From positions 2,351,847 to 2,415,846 of the forward strand of contig NZ_CM001484.1 in NCBI RefSeq assembly GCF_000243395.2: a stretch of DNA of 64,000 bases, read 5' to 3'. Shown one piece after another: positions 17,865 to 26,962 of this stretch. The notes beneath the pieces are model-generated. The model made no database searches. It saw only the letters and a program-made list of their open reading frames with translations, and was not told the DNA's origin. Origin of the DNA: Saccharomonospora glauca K62. GTDB taxonomy: Bacteria > Actinomycetota > Actinomycetes > Mycobacteriales > Pseudonocardiaceae. Position 1 is the first letter of the stretch. Each line of letters starts with the position of its first letter. The position numbers and the translations under genes were made by a program.

Positions 17865-19454
17865 TCAGCCGCGGCCGACGTCGAGGAAGGACAGACCGGT
17901 GGTCGGCAGCGGAGCGAAGCCGTCCAATTCGTCCGGTTTCCATCCGGTCGGCAGCTTGCGGTGCAACAGTGGGTAGGTGTGCGCTTCCTCGGCGATCAGG
18001 TCGACGACCTTTTGCCAGAGGTCGCGGCGCTTGCCCTCGTCGGTGGAGCGCACCGCCTCGTCCATGAGCTTGGTCGCCCGCTCGTACTCCGGGGTCCGAG
18101 ACCAGTAGCTGTAATTGGTGGGCCAGTTGCCGTAGTTGTACCAGCGCAGCAACAGATCCAAGTCGTTGCCGAACACGGAGGGGTCACCGGGAGCGATCAT
18201 GACCTGGTAGCGGCCCGTGGCGACCTTGTCGGCGTACTGGCCGCCCGACTCGCCGATGTCCAAGTTGGTCCGCACGCCGATGGCGTCGAAGTCCTCCTTG
18301 ATGAAGGGGGCCGCGTCCTGCACCCACCCGGTGTTGGTGGCGACCAAGTCGATACTCAGGTTGCTCACCCCGGCCGCTTTCAGCAGCGCCTTGGCCTTGT
18401 CGGGGTCGTAGGTGTAGACCGTGGAGGGCTCCAGGTGGTCCGGGTGCGACCGCGGGGTGTAGCCCACGGCGGCCGAGGCTCCGCCGAGCAACGCCGAGTC
18501 GATCAGCTTCCGTTTGTCGATCGCGTAGTGCAGGGCCTGCCGCACCCGTCGATCGTCGAAGGGGGCGGAGGCGCAGTTGAACATCAGGAACAACATCCCG
18601 AAGGACTGCACCTGTTCGACCTTGCCCACCTTCGCGAGCCGGTCGATGTCGATGTAAGGGACGTCCTCAATGGCCTGGACGCGCTCGGACTCCAGCGCCG
18701 TGACGCGCGCGGTGGGGTCGTCCAGCAACCGCCAGGTCATGCTCGACACCCTGGCGGGCCGAGGACCGTTGTAGCCGGCGAACTTCTCGAAGACGAGCTT
18801 GTCGTCCTTGATGCTTTCGACCAGGGCGAAGGGGCCCGAGCCCACCGGGTTGGCGTCGAAGCTCTTCGGATCCGCCTCCACGAGTTTCCTCGGAACAATC
18901 TTCACGACCCCGAGCCGTTCGTTCACCAGCGCGAACGGGTACTTGAGCGTGATGTCCACGGTGGTGTCGTCGACGGCCTCGACCCGCTCGACGAACGGGA
19001 TGAACGTCGCGTACAGCGACTCGTTGGCGGGATCGAGCACGCGCTCGTAGCTGTAGACCACGTCGTCGGCGGTGACGGGTGAGCCGTCGTGGAACTTCGC
19101 CCGCGACCGCAGGGTGACGCGCAGCGTGGTGTCGTCGCGTTGCTCGGGCAGGGCCGCCGCCAGCGCCGGATACGGTTCGCGGGTCACCGGGTCGAGATCG
19201 ACGAGGCCTTCGAACACGTGCAGGTTGGCGGCCACCGGTGTGGCCCCGGTGGCGGTCATGGGGTCGAATCCGGTCGACAGCGTGTAGGAGATACCGGCTT
19301 CGATCGTGTCGGTGGCTCCGTTGCCGGCGCTTCCCGTCGACGCGGGACCGCCACAGGCGCTGAGGCTTCCCGTGAACGCGGTGGCGGCTCCCGCGGCTCC
19401 GACGAACCGCAGGAACTGCCGGCGTTGCATCGGGGCCATGGCGAATGGGGACAC
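17865..19454 (-). CDS. Dpp-type solute-binding lipoprotein (SiaE-like)
   Basis: 529 residues from a GTG at 19454, chosen because AAGGAG lies five to six bases upstream; a longer frame to 19502 would run through the operator. The N-terminus has a twin Arg (QRRQFLRFVGAAGAATAFTG) and lipobox LSAC, so it is a lipoprotein, possibly Tat-exported. The body follows the SBP_bac_5 family: GISYTLSTGFDPMTATG, KFHDGSPVTADDVVYSYERV and VRQALHYAIDKRKLI. It heads the transporter operon. Sialic acid is the inferred ligand from context. Confidence 0.88.
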   Translation of the reverse strand: MSPFAMAPMQRRQFLRFVGAAGAATAFTGSLSACGGPASTGSAGNGATDTIEAGISYTLSTGFDPMTATGATPVAANLHVFEGLVDLDPVTREPYPALAAALPEQRDDTTLRVTLRSRAKFHDGSPVTADDVVYSYERVLDPANESLYATFIPFVERVEAVDDTTVDITLKYPFALVNERLGVVKIVPRKLVEADPKSFDANPVGSGPFALVESIKDDKLVFEKFAGYNGPRPARVSSMTWRLLDDPTARVTALESERVQAIEDVPYIDIDRLAKVGKVEQVQSFGMLFLMFNCASAPFDDRRVRQALHYAIDKRKLIDSALLGGASAAVGYTPRSHPDHLEPSTVYTYDPDKAKALLKAAGVSNLSIDLVATNTGWVQDAAPFIKEDFDAIGVRTNLDIGESGGQYADKVATGRYQVMIAPGDPSVFGNDLDLLLRWYNYGNWPTNYSYWSRTPEYERATKLMDEAVRSTDEGKRRDLWQKVVDLIAEEAHTYPLLHRKLPTGWKPDELDGFAPLPTTGLSFLDVGRG

Positions 19455-19479
19455 GTCGGCTCCTTCGCTGAGTGTGCGG

Positions 19480-19502
19480 GTAAGACGTCTGATGTCAGAC
19501 AC
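19480..19502. promoter_or_regulatory. NanR-type operator, transporter copy
   Basis: GTCTGATGTCAGAC (19487-19500) is a near-perfect palindrome. On the minus strand the 23 bases 19502-19480 match 25890-25912 at 19 positions. It lies just upstream of the binding-protein gene's ribosome-binding site. The other copy lies between the FadR-type regulator and nanA, so one regulator probably controls both units. Confidence 0.75.
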
Positions 19503-19667
19503 CTTTGGGCTGAGACCCTAGACAGCGATGGCGTCGAGCACAAGAGACGCTGCGTCCTCGGCGGCGAAATCGTGTTCTTCCCACCGTTTCCCACTCCCGG
19601 TGGGCACGGGTCGCACAGCCCACGCGAGACGAAACGCGCCTTCGGTGGAGTGCGTGGCGGGCCGAGG

Positions 19668-20303
19668 TCAGGAGTTCACATAGGCGAGCACGGCAAGGAC
19701 CCGACGGTGCCCGCTGTCGGTGGGTGGCAGGTTGAGCTTGCGGAAGATGTTGCCGATGTGCTTGGACACGGAGCGTTCGGTGATCACCAGTTCCTTGGCG
19801 ATCGCGTGATTGTCGTGCCCCTGCGCCATGAGGTGGAGTACCTCCCGCTCCCGGCCGGTGAGAGAACGCAGCGGATGCTGACGGTTCATCAACTGCGTGA
19901 CCACTTCCGGGTCGAGCGCCGATCCCCCGGCGGCGACCCGTTGGAGCGCGTCCAGGAATTCCTCGACGCGCCCGATGCGGTCCTTGAGCAGGTAGCCGAT
20001 GCCGTTCGCCCCGGTGGCGAGCAGTTCGGTGGCGTAGGCGTGCTCGACGTACTGCGACAGCACGAGAATGGGCAGACCGGGGATGCGCTCACGGGCCTCC
20101 ACGGCGGCACGCAACCCCTCGTCGCGAAAGCTCGGTGGCATGCGCACGTCGAGCACGGCGATGTCCGGCCGGTGTTCGAGCAGTGTCGGCACGATTTCCG
20201 GCCCGCTGGCCGCGATGCCCGCGATCTCGTGCCCAGCGGTCTTCGCGAGCAGGACGATTCCTTCCCGCAGCAACGCGTTGTCCTCTGCGACGACTATCCG
20301 CAC
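19668..20303 (-). CDS. NarL/LuxR-type response regulator
   Basis: 211 residues. The receiver domain has acidic residues ED at 7-8, phospho-acceptor D52 (IAVLDVRMPP) and a conserved K in YLLKDRIGR. The C-terminal LuxR helix-turn-helix reads LTGREREVLHLMAQGHDNHAIAKEL followed by TERSVSKHIGNIFRKL. It overlaps its sensor kinase gene by ten bases. It presumably controls the ABC exporter encoded just upstream (21688-24914), the usual arrangement for such modules. Confidence 0.92.
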   Translation of the reverse strand: MRIVVAEDNALLREGIVLLAKTAGHEIAGIAASGPEIVPTLLEHRPDIAVLDVRMPPSFRDEGLRAAVEARERIPGLPILVLSQYVEHAYATELLATGANGIGYLLKDRIGRVEEFLDALQRVAAGGSALDPEVVTQLMNRQHPLRSLTGREREVLHLMAQGHDNHAIAKELVITERSVSKHIGNIFRKLNLPPTDSGHRRVLAVLAYVNS

Positions 20304-21520
20304 GGAAGCGACACCTCGATCACCGTTCCCTCACCGACGGTACTGCTGAGCCGGAACTCACCATCCAAAGCGGCCACTCGGCGCCTGATGCCGAGCAGCC
20401 CCGTGCCCGCGGTCTCGTCGACCCCGCCCCGGCCGTTGTCTTCGACCCGGATTCGTAACCGGGCTCCCTCGGAGTCGACGACGTGGTCGACGTCCACGGC
20501 GGCGTGGTCGGCCCGACTGTGCTTGGTCACGTTGGTCAGCGCCTCGGCGATGACGAAGTACGCCACGGCCTCCACCGAGCTGCTCAGCCGGGGCAACTCG
20601 TCCGGGATCCGCACCGAGACGGGAATGTGGTGTCCACCCGCAAGGGTACGCACCGCTCCCGCGAGTCCACGGTCGGTCAGGATCGGCGGGTGGATACTGC
20701 GGATCACGCTCCGCAGGTCGGTCAACGAGTCCTCGATCCCTCCCCTGGCCTCGCGCAGCAACGTCAACGCCGTGTCGGGGTCCGTGCTCAGGACCCGTTC
20801 GGCGATACCCAACCGGACGGCGACGGACACCAGTTGGGCCTGCGTCCCGTCGTGCAGGTCCCGCTCGATGCGGCGGAGTTCCGCGCCGTGGGACTCGAGT
20901 GCTTCGCTGCGACTGCGAGCGAGTCTGTCGATTTCCTCGACCCGACGCGCCCGGCAGGTCGGCCCGAGCAACCATCGGGCGACGTGGAGCTGCCCGCGCG
21001 CCCAGAGGGGAACCACCCAGCACACCACGGCGGCATACAGCACGGCCCGCAGGAACGGCAGCGTCAACGCCTGGGCCCAGGTCCTCAACTCGACGAGCAC
21101 CGCGGTGAACGTGCCGGGCGGGAAGACCCACCAGTACAGCGGCAGCAGCAGGCTCGTGACGGTGGCGGGCCAGAGCGCCGCCGCGAGAAGACCCATGATC
21201 GTGCCCCCGATTCCGTGCACGACCAACCAGACCAGATCGCGCCAGAGCGCGGGGTCGCCGAGCGTTGCGCGGACCCGCTGCCAATGCCGTCCCTCGCACC
21301 GACGGTAAGGGTTTTCGACGGTCCTTTCCGCATAGCGGCCGACGCGGGCACGCTCGACGTTCGCCAGGGACCGTATCGGTTCGACGGCTCGCGGAAACAT
21401 CGGCAGGGCCACCAGCAGCAACGGTGCCGTGACCACACCGAACAACGCCGGGACGGCGGTCCGTAGGCCTTTCACCAGGATGACGGTCGCGTCGGCGCCA
21501 TGCTTGATCGCCGTCTGCAT
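20294..21520 (-). CDS. NarL-family sensor histidine kinase
   Basis: 408 residues. The N-terminal half contains four hydrophobic helices in two pairs (about 20-45 and 95-185) resembling the 'sensor' domain of actinobacterial kinases. The HisKA_3 dimerisation helix carries the phospho-His in RRIERDLHDGTQAQLVSVA (about residue 223). The HATPase region shows EALTNVTKHS, VEDNGRGG and GTGLLGIRRRV. There is no large extracellular loop, so it may sense the membrane or an ABC partner. It overlaps the response-regulator gene. Confidence 0.9.
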   Translation of the reverse strand: MQTAIKHGADATVILVKGLRTAVPALFGVVTAPLLLVALPMFPRAVEPIRSLANVERARVGRYAERTVENPYRRCEGRHWQRVRATLGDPALWRDLVWLVVHGIGGTIMGLLAAALWPATVTSLLLPLYWWVFPPGTFTAVLVELRTWAQALTLPFLRAVLYAAVVCWVVPLWARGQLHVARWLLGPTCRARRVEEIDRLARSRSEALESHGAELRRIERDLHDGTQAQLVSVAVRLGIAERVLSTDPDTALTLLREARGGIEDSLTDLRSVIRSIHPPILTDRGLAGAVRTLAGGHHIPVSVRIPDELPRLSSSVEAVAYFVIAEALTNVTKHSRADHAAVDVDHVVDSEGARLRIRVEDNGRGGVDETAGTGLLGIRRRVAALDGEFRLSSTVGEGTVIEVSLPCG

Positions 21521-21584
21521 CGTTCCCCCAGTAGGACCACTGGTGTCCGAATCCTACTCAGCTCCGTGACCGGGGTTTTACGCA

Positions 21585-21605
21585 CCGTGTCGCACTTCGA
21601 CACGG
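21585..21605 (-). terminator. Hairpin terminator after the ABC exporter operon
   Basis: CCGTGTCG (21585-21592) and CGACACGG (21598-21605) form a perfect 8-bp stem with a 5-base loop. On the minus strand it lies 83 bases behind the permease stop and is followed by a short A/C-rich run rather than a U-tract, so strength is uncertain. Confidence 0.45.
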
Positions 21606-21687
21606 ATGGGGGATACCGGAAGGCCGGGCATCCGGGACGGCGATCCGAATGCCCGGCCCGAACTTCACCGCGTCCCCGGACGCGGGC

Positions 21688-24171
21688 TCATTCGCCCACG
21701 CCCATCGCCTCCACCGGTTTCTCGCGAAGCGCGAACCTCGTGGGAAGCGCGATCGAGCACCAGCCGAGCACGACCGCGACGGCCACCACACCGAGATAGG
21801 CCAGCGGCGGGACGGACGGCAGCGCGTCGCCGGTCAGACTGAGACTGATCCCGACCAGCGGGGGCACCGCCGCGAGCGTGCCGAACACCACGGACGTGAG
21901 GACGACGATCGCCGCCTCGCCGTGCATCATCGCGCTCACCTGCCGGGTTCCGGCCCCGACCAGCCGCAGCAACGCGAACTCCCGCGCCCTGGCCGCCGTG
22001 GCGAGGACCAGCACGTTCACCACCGCGATGGAGACGAAGGCCAGCAACGCCAGGTTGAGCAGCAAAGCCACCGCGTTCTCGCCGTTCTCGTCGGTCTCCC
22101 GGCCCGCCACGAAGGAGTTCCGGTCGGTGACCTCGACACCGGGGTGGTCCGCCAGCACCGCGCGCAGGGCGTCCGGTGCCGCTCCCCGCACCAGGACGTA
22201 GGTGTTCAACCCACTCGTCGTGTGCTCGACGAGGACGTCGTTGGGCAACGTCACGTCACCGAAGCCCAGACCGTTGCCGTAGACGGCGACCACGGTGGCA
22301 GTGTGCGGGGTTCCGTCGCCGAGCCGCATGGTCAGTGACTCCCCGACGTCGACGCCGAAGGTCCGGGCCGCGAACTCGCTCACCGCGACACCGTCGTCGG
22401 CCAGCCCGGCCAAGTCTCCGCTCCGCATGTCGAGGTCCATCACCTTCTCGATCCCGGACGGCGGGACGCCCTGCGCCGAATACGCCTCACTGGTCTGCTC
22501 TCCCCACTCGTCGTAGGTGACCAACACCTGTGAATGCGCCACCGGCACGGCCGTCGCGTTCGGAACGCGTCCGACGGCGTCCACGACCTCGGGCGCGACC
22601 CCACCGGGAGCGATCAGCACGTAGTCGCTCACCAGGCCGGTCTCAAGCTGCCGTTCGGTCGCCGCGGTCGTGGTGGTTATCGTGGCGATCTGCACCAAGG
22701 CCATGGTGACGCCGAGAACCAGCGGCGTGGTGGCCGAACCGAGCCTGCGCGAGTGGGCTCGGGCGGTGTGGTAGGCGAGCCAGCCCGCGGCCGGGCGCGC
22801 GAAACCGATCCTGCCGAGCAAGCTCGTGGTCATGGTCAGCAGTCGCGGCCCCACGAGCCCCATCCCGATCACGACGAGCAACGCCGAGCCCGCGGCCCCG
22901 GCCGTGGCGGTCGGGCCGCCGATGGTCAGCGGAAGCGCGATTCCCGTGACGACGCCGACGACGACGAGGGACCATCCGGTGACGAGGCGGCCCCGGCCCA
23001 GCCGTGGCGGTTCCCTCGTGGCTTCGCCCAACGCCGAGACGGGACTGATCCGCGCAGCCCGTCGAGCCGCGATCACCCCCGCGACCACCGCGCAGGCCAC
23101 GCAAGCGACCACGGACACCACGACGGGAAGCGGTCCCAACACGAACTCGAACTCGGGCGGTATGACGCCGAAAGCGGCCAACGCGTCGCGCAGCGGGAAG
23201 CTCAACCCGACGCCGGGCAGGGCGCCGAGAACCGCTGCCACCGTGGCCAGGACGGCCGTCTCGGAGGCGATCAGCGCGTAGATCTGTCGAGGCGTGGCGG
23301 CGATGGCTCGCAGGAGTGCGAACTCCCGGCGTCGCTGTTGGACGGACAGGCCGAGGGTGACCGCCACGATCGCCAGCACGACCATCAGCATGGTGCCGCC
23401 GAACGAGCCCGCTATCAGCATCAGGAACGACCGGCTCGTGCCGACGTCGAGGAACTCCGCGTCGGCCCGGTCGTCCCCGACCAGGGCCTCCACGTCCGGC
23501 ACCGCGGCGCGAATCCGCTCGGCGAGCTCGTCCGCGGAGACGTCGGGTTCGCTCAGGACGGCGATCGCGTCGACGGCATCGGGGCGACCGGACAGCGTCC
23601 TGGCGCCCTCGTCGGTCAGGAAGGCTTGGTCACGGGCCGCGGTGGTCACACCCACCACCCGGTACGAGGTCGCGACACCGCCCGTGCGGATCTCCGCGGT
23701 GTCTCCCGGCCGCGCGCCCGTGTCGGCGGAGAGCACCACCTCGTCGGGTCCGGCGGGTGGTGTGCCGTCGACGAGGGTGATCGGGCCGAGCGCCGAGGAC
23801 GACCAGCCGTGCACCTCCAGCGACTCGGCGCCGCCCGCGGTTCCCCTTTCCGCCCGCACGGTCACATCGCCCACCGCGTCGCGAACACCGGGCACCTTCG
23901 CGACCGCGTCGAGGTGGGAGACCGGGACGGGAACCCGCTCGACGAATCGATGCGTCATCCCGAACTCCAGATACAACTCCTGCGGCCCCGTGACCACCAC
24001 GGGAGCCGAGGCGTAGCGTTGAGGCGGGATGCCGCCGCGTTGGCCCGAGTCGATGAGGATGCCGCAGAGCGTGATCAGCACGGAGCCGCAGAACACCGCC
24101 ACGAACGCGGCGACGAAACCGGACAGATGGCCCCGTAGTGTTTGCCGAGCCAGGGCGAACACGCTCACCAC
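21688..24171 (-). CDS. FtsX/MacB-type ABC exporter permease with two FtsX domains
   Basis: 827 residues with an N-terminal helix, a large extracellular MacB_PCD-like domain (about 40-235), three helices with an FtsX core (about 255-375), more helices, a second extracellular domain (about 510-690) and a final FtsX trio (about 700-815). This is the duplicated eight-to-ten-helix layout of actinobacterial lipid or antimicrobial-peptide exporters. GTG starts at 24171, 24168 and 24162 are all possible. It overlaps the ATPase stop. With the adjacent two-component system it resembles envelope-stress export modules. Confidence 0.88.
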   Translation of the reverse strand: MVSVFALARQTLRGHLSGFVAAFVAVFCGSVLITLCGILIDSGQRGGIPPQRYASAPVVVTGPQELYLEFGMTHRFVERVPVPVSHLDAVAKVPGVRDAVGDVTVRAERGTAGGAESLEVHGWSSSALGPITLVDGTPPAGPDEVVLSADTGARPGDTAEIRTGGVATSYRVVGVTTAARDQAFLTDEGARTLSGRPDAVDAIAVLSEPDVSADELAERIRAAVPDVEALVGDDRADAEFLDVGTSRSFLMLIAGSFGGTMLMVVLAIVAVTLGLSVQQRRREFALLRAIAATPRQIYALIASETAVLATVAAVLGALPGVGLSFPLRDALAAFGVIPPEFEFVLGPLPVVVSVVACVACAVVAGVIAARRAARISPVSALGEATREPPRLGRGRLVTGWSLVVVGVVTGIALPLTIGGPTATAGAAGSALLVVIGMGLVGPRLLTMTTSLLGRIGFARPAAGWLAYHTARAHSRRLGSATTPLVLGVTMALVQIATITTTTAATERQLETGLVSDYVLIAPGGVAPEVVDAVGRVPNATAVPVAHSQVLVTYDEWGEQTSEAYSAQGVPPSGIEKVMDLDMRSGDLAGLADDGVAVSEFAARTFGVDVGESLTMRLGDGTPHTATVVAVYGNGLGFGDVTLPNDVLVEHTTSGLNTYVLVRGAAPDALRAVLADHPGVEVTDRNSFVAGRETDENGENAVALLLNLALLAFVSIAVVNVLVLATAARAREFALLRLVGAGTRQVSAMMHGEAAIVVLTSVVFGTLAAVPPLVGISLSLTGDALPSVPPLAYLGVVAVAVVLGWCSIALPTRFALREKPVEAMGVGE

Positions 24172-24914
24172 TCCCCGAGGTGCGCCATGCGCTCGGCGAT
24201 GCGCTCGGGTTCCGAACGGGGAAGTTCGTCCACGATCCGGCCATCGGCGAGGAACAGCACCGTGTCGGCGTATGAGGCGGCGACGGGGTCGTGGGTCACC
24301 ATCACCGAGGTTTGCTGCCAGCGGTCGACCGCGTGACGCAGGGCCTCCAGGACCTGCCGGGCGGTGCGGGTGTCCAGCGCGCCGGTGGGTTCGTCCAGGA
24401 ACATCACGTCGGGTCGGGTGACGAGCGCGCGGGCGATGGCGACCCGTTGCCGCTGTCCGCCGGAGAGCGTGCCGGGACGCCGGTCCATGGGCACGTGCAC
24501 CTCGACCGAGCGCGCGACCTCCGCCAGAAACTCCGGGTCGAACGGCTTGTTCGCCAGCCGCAGGGGCAGCACGATGTTCTGCTCCACGGTCAGCGAGTCG
24601 AGCAGGTTGTAGGCCTGGAAGACGAAGCCCACCCGTTCTCGGCGCAGTTCCGTGAGTTCCTTCTCCTTCAGCGTGGTCAGGTCGGTGTCACCGAGCAGCA
24701 CCTTTCCCGACGTCGGCCGGTCCAGACCGGAAGCACAGTGCAGGAACGTGCTCTTCCCCGAGCCGGACGGCCCCATGACGGCCGTGAAGCTGCCACGTCT
24801 CAGTCCGACCGACACACCGTTCAAGGCGTGCACGGCGGCTTCCCCGTCGCCGTAGGTCTTGTGGACGGACTCCAATCGCACCGCGCAGCTGAGTCCGTCC
24901 ATCACCGTGGTCAT
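24165..24914 (-). CDS. LolD/MacB-type ABC exporter ATPase
   Basis: 249 residues from ATG 24914, chosen because AAGGAGAGAAACGG precedes it; a longer frame to 25013 lacks a ribosome-binding site and crosses a palindrome. Walker [11 protein letters not shown]-loop [12 protein letters not shown], signature LSGGQRQRV, Walker [13 protein letters not shown] and [15 protein letters not shown] are all intact. It powers the permease immediately downstream. Confidence 0.92.
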   Translation of the reverse strand: MTTVMDGLSCAVRLESVHKTYGDGEAAVHALNGVSVGLRRGSFTAVMGPSGSGKSTFLHCASGLDRPTSGKVLLGDTDLTTLKEKELTELRRERVGFVFQAYNLLDSLTVEQNIVLPLRLANKPFDPEFLAEVARSVEVHVPMDRRPGTLSGGQRQRVAIARALVTRPDVMFLDEPTGALDTRTARQVLEALRHAVDRWQQTSVMVTHDPVAASYADTVLFLADGRIVDELPRSEPERIAERMAHLGEW

Positions 24915-24996
24915 CCGTTTCTCTCCTTCCGAAACCGATGACCCGAGGCTAGGAACGAATTCCCGATGGCACAGCGGACTCAGCACCCGAATCGAC

Positions 24997-25014
24997 GGTG
25001 TAGGTAGGTACACC
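24997..25014. promoter_or_regulatory. 18-bp palindrome upstream of the ABC exporter
   Basis: GGTGTAGGTAGGTACACC has perfect 6-bp arms (GGTGTA / TACACC) around a 6-base centre and lies 83 bases upstream of the ATPase start. It is a candidate binding site for the LuxR-type response regulator at 19668, but proof is lacking. Confidence 0.5.
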
Positions 25015-25085
25015 CTCGGGAAGCCGGAGGAATCGGACGAACGAGAGAAACGACCCGACGTCGGCGGCGGGGCCGCCGGGGAGGC

Positions 25086-25844
25086 TCAGTCGCCGGTCGC
25101 CGGTCGGTCCGAGGTGGACTGATCACCCAGGTGCGCGGCCAGGTGTTTGCGCACCGGGGCGTAGTGGGCCCTGATGGCTTCCCGGAACTCCGCCACGTCG
25201 CGCTTGCGGGCGGCGGCCACGATGGCGGCGTGGGCCTCGGCGGTCTCGCGCACTTCCGGCACCGAGGGCGCGAGCAGCGGGGCGACCATGCTGTGGACGT
25301 CCCAGAACGCGCCGATGAGCTGGCTCACCAGCTCGATGCCCAGGGGTTCCGTGAGCAGCAGGTGGAACTTGCGGTCCTGTTCGACGAACTGCTCCCCGCG
25401 GTCGGCGTGTTCGCGCATCTCCTCGACGACCGCGTCGAGCGCCGCGAAGTGGGTGTCGTCCAGGGTCTCGACGAGCGCCGACGCCAGGCCCTGTTCCAGC
25501 AGTTCGCGGATGCGGATCACCTCGTGCAGCACCGCGAAGTCGTCCTGGCTGTTCAACTGCGCCCGGAACGCCAGGCTCTCGACGAGGGCCGCCAGCGACA
25601 GCCGCCCCACGTAGGTGCCGTGACCGTGACGTACCTCCACGATGTCCAGCGCGCTCAGGGTCTTGATCGCCTCACGCACGCTGGACCGGCTCGCGCGCAG
25701 CCGTTCGCAGAGCTCGACCTCGCTCGGCAACGGATCTCCCGGACGGAGGTGATTGCGCAGGATGAAGTTCTTGATCTGCTCGGTCACCTCGTTACGGCGT
25801 AAGGGATGCCGATCCGATCCGGTTTCGGAGAACGCCCGCACCAT
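25086..25844 (-). CDS. GntR/FadR-family regulator, probable NanR
   Basis: 252 residues. The N-terminal winged helix-turn-helix reads EQIKNFILRNHLRPGDPLPS then ELCERLRASRSSVREAIKTL and VEVRHGHGTYV. The C-terminal FadR-type all-helical FCD domain (about 95-235) has the metal-ligand-like pattern D..FH..L (QDRKFHLLL) and two later His residues. ATG 25844 follows AGAGAGGCAAGTC. It is divergent from nanA across 188 bases that contain the candidate operator at 25890-25912. The expected ligand would be a sialic-acid pathway intermediate, by analogy to NanR proteins. Confidence 0.85.
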   Translation of the reverse strand: MVRAFSETGSDRHPLRRNEVTEQIKNFILRNHLRPGDPLPSEVELCERLRASRSSVREAIKTLSALDIVEVRHGHGTYVGRLSLAALVESLAFRAQLNSQDDFAVLHEVIRIRELLEQGLASALVETLDDTHFAALDAVVEEMREHADRGEQFVEQDRKFHLLLTEPLGIELVSQLIGAFWDVHSMVAPLLAPSVPEVRETAEAHAAIVAAARKRDVAEFREAIRAHYAPVRKHLAAHLGDQSTSDRPATGD

Positions 25845-25889
25845 GACTTGCCTCTCTGAATCGTCCTTACTAGTGTCCTAGCCTAGCCG

Positions 25890-25912
25890 CATCAGACATC
25901 TGACGTCTGACC
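25890..25912. promoter_or_regulatory. NanR-type operator, nan copy
   Basis: TCAGACATCTGACGTCTGA (25892-25910) contains overlapping TCAGAC/GTCTGA half-sites. Aligned with the minus strand of 19480-19502 it is identical at 19 of 23 positions. It lies 46 bases upstream of the regulator and about 120 upstream of nanA, so it could control both directions. Confidence 0.75.
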
Positions 25913-26032
25913 GACACCGTGGGCCACGACGCCTCATCGTCCGTCCGGTACCCGCTTCCGACGCCACCACCCTGCCACCGGAAGCGGCCGGTCGCCCCGC
26001 GCCCACTCGATCACCGACACAAGGAGCATCGC

Positions 26033-26962
26033 GTGACCTCCACACCGCAGAGCCTCCACGGAGTCATTCCTCCCGTCGTGACACCGCTGCACCCGGACCG
26101 TTCGATCGACACGGCGTCGCTGGAGCGACTGGTGAGGTTCCTGCTGGATGCCGGTGTCCACGGCCTGTTCGTCCTCGGCAGCTCGGGAGAGACCGCGTAT
26201 CTCACCGACTCCCAACGGGACACGGTGCTCGACGTCGTCGTCGCCACCGCCGCCGGTGAGGTACCCGTCCTCGCCGGATGCGTCGAGACCACCACCGGGA
26301 GGGTGATCGAGCGAGCGCGTATGGCGGAGAAGGTGGGCGCCGACGCCCTCGTCGCCACCGCCCCGTTCTACACCCGGACCCACCCCGCCGAGATCGACCG
26401 GCATTTCCGAGCCGTCAGGGCCGCCGTGGACCTGCCCCTGGTCGCCTACGACGTCCCCGTCAGCGTCCACGTCAAACTCTCCGTGGACCTGCTCGCCACC
26501 CTCGCGCAGGACGGCGTCGTCGACGCGGTCAAGGACTCCAGCGGTGACGACGCTGCGTTCCGGCAGCTGCTCCTCCGCACGGCCGACCTGCCGAACTTCG
26601 CGGCACTGACCGGCCACGAGGTGGTGGTGGACGCGATGCTCCTGGCGGGCGCCCACGGCGTGGTGCCCGGACTCGGCAACGTCGACCCCCACGGCTACGT
26701 CCGGCTCTACGAGGCCTGCCGCGCCGGTGACTGGGCCGCGGCGAAGGCCGAACAGGACCGGCTGGCCCGGTTGTTCTCGATCGTGGAGGCGGCCTCCCCC
26801 GCCACCGCGAGTGGGTCGACCGCGGGAATCGGGTCGTTCAAGGCGGCTTTGGCGCTCCGGGGCGTCATCGCCGACGCCACGCCCGCGCTGCCCATGCGTC
26901 CCCTCGACGAGGACGAGACCGCGGAGGTGCGGCGCGTGCTGGTGCGGGCGGGCCTGCTGTGA
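26033..26962 (+). CDS. nanA: Dihydrodipicolinate synthase family lyase, probable N-acetylneuraminate lyase
   Basis: 309 residues from GTG 26033 behind AAGGAGCATCGC. The family motifs are GSSGE at 49-53, a Tyr in VAYDVP (Y139) and the Schiff-base Lys K167 in AVKDSSGDD. Length and fold match class I aldolase-type lyases. Assignment to N-acetylneuraminate lyase (sialic acid to ManNAc plus pyruvate) rests on its operon with a ROK kinase and NanE; alone it could be another member, such as a keto-sugar-acid aldolase. Its stop overlaps the kinase start (GTGA). Confidence 0.8.
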   Translation: MTSTPQSLHGVIPPVVTPLHPDRSIDTASLERLVRFLLDAGVHGLFVLGSSGETAYLTDSQRDTVLDVVVATAAGEVPVLAGCVETTTGRVIERARMAEKVGADALVATAPFYTRTHPAEIDRHFRAVRAAVDLPLVAYDVPVSVHVKLSVDLLATLAQDGVVDAVKDSSGDDAAFRQLLLRTADLPNFAALTGHEVVVDAMLLAGAHGVVPGLGNVDPHGYVRLYEACRAGDWAAAKAEQDRLARLFSIVEAASPATASGSTAGIGSFKAALALRGVIADATPALPMRPLDEDETAEVRRVLVRAGLL

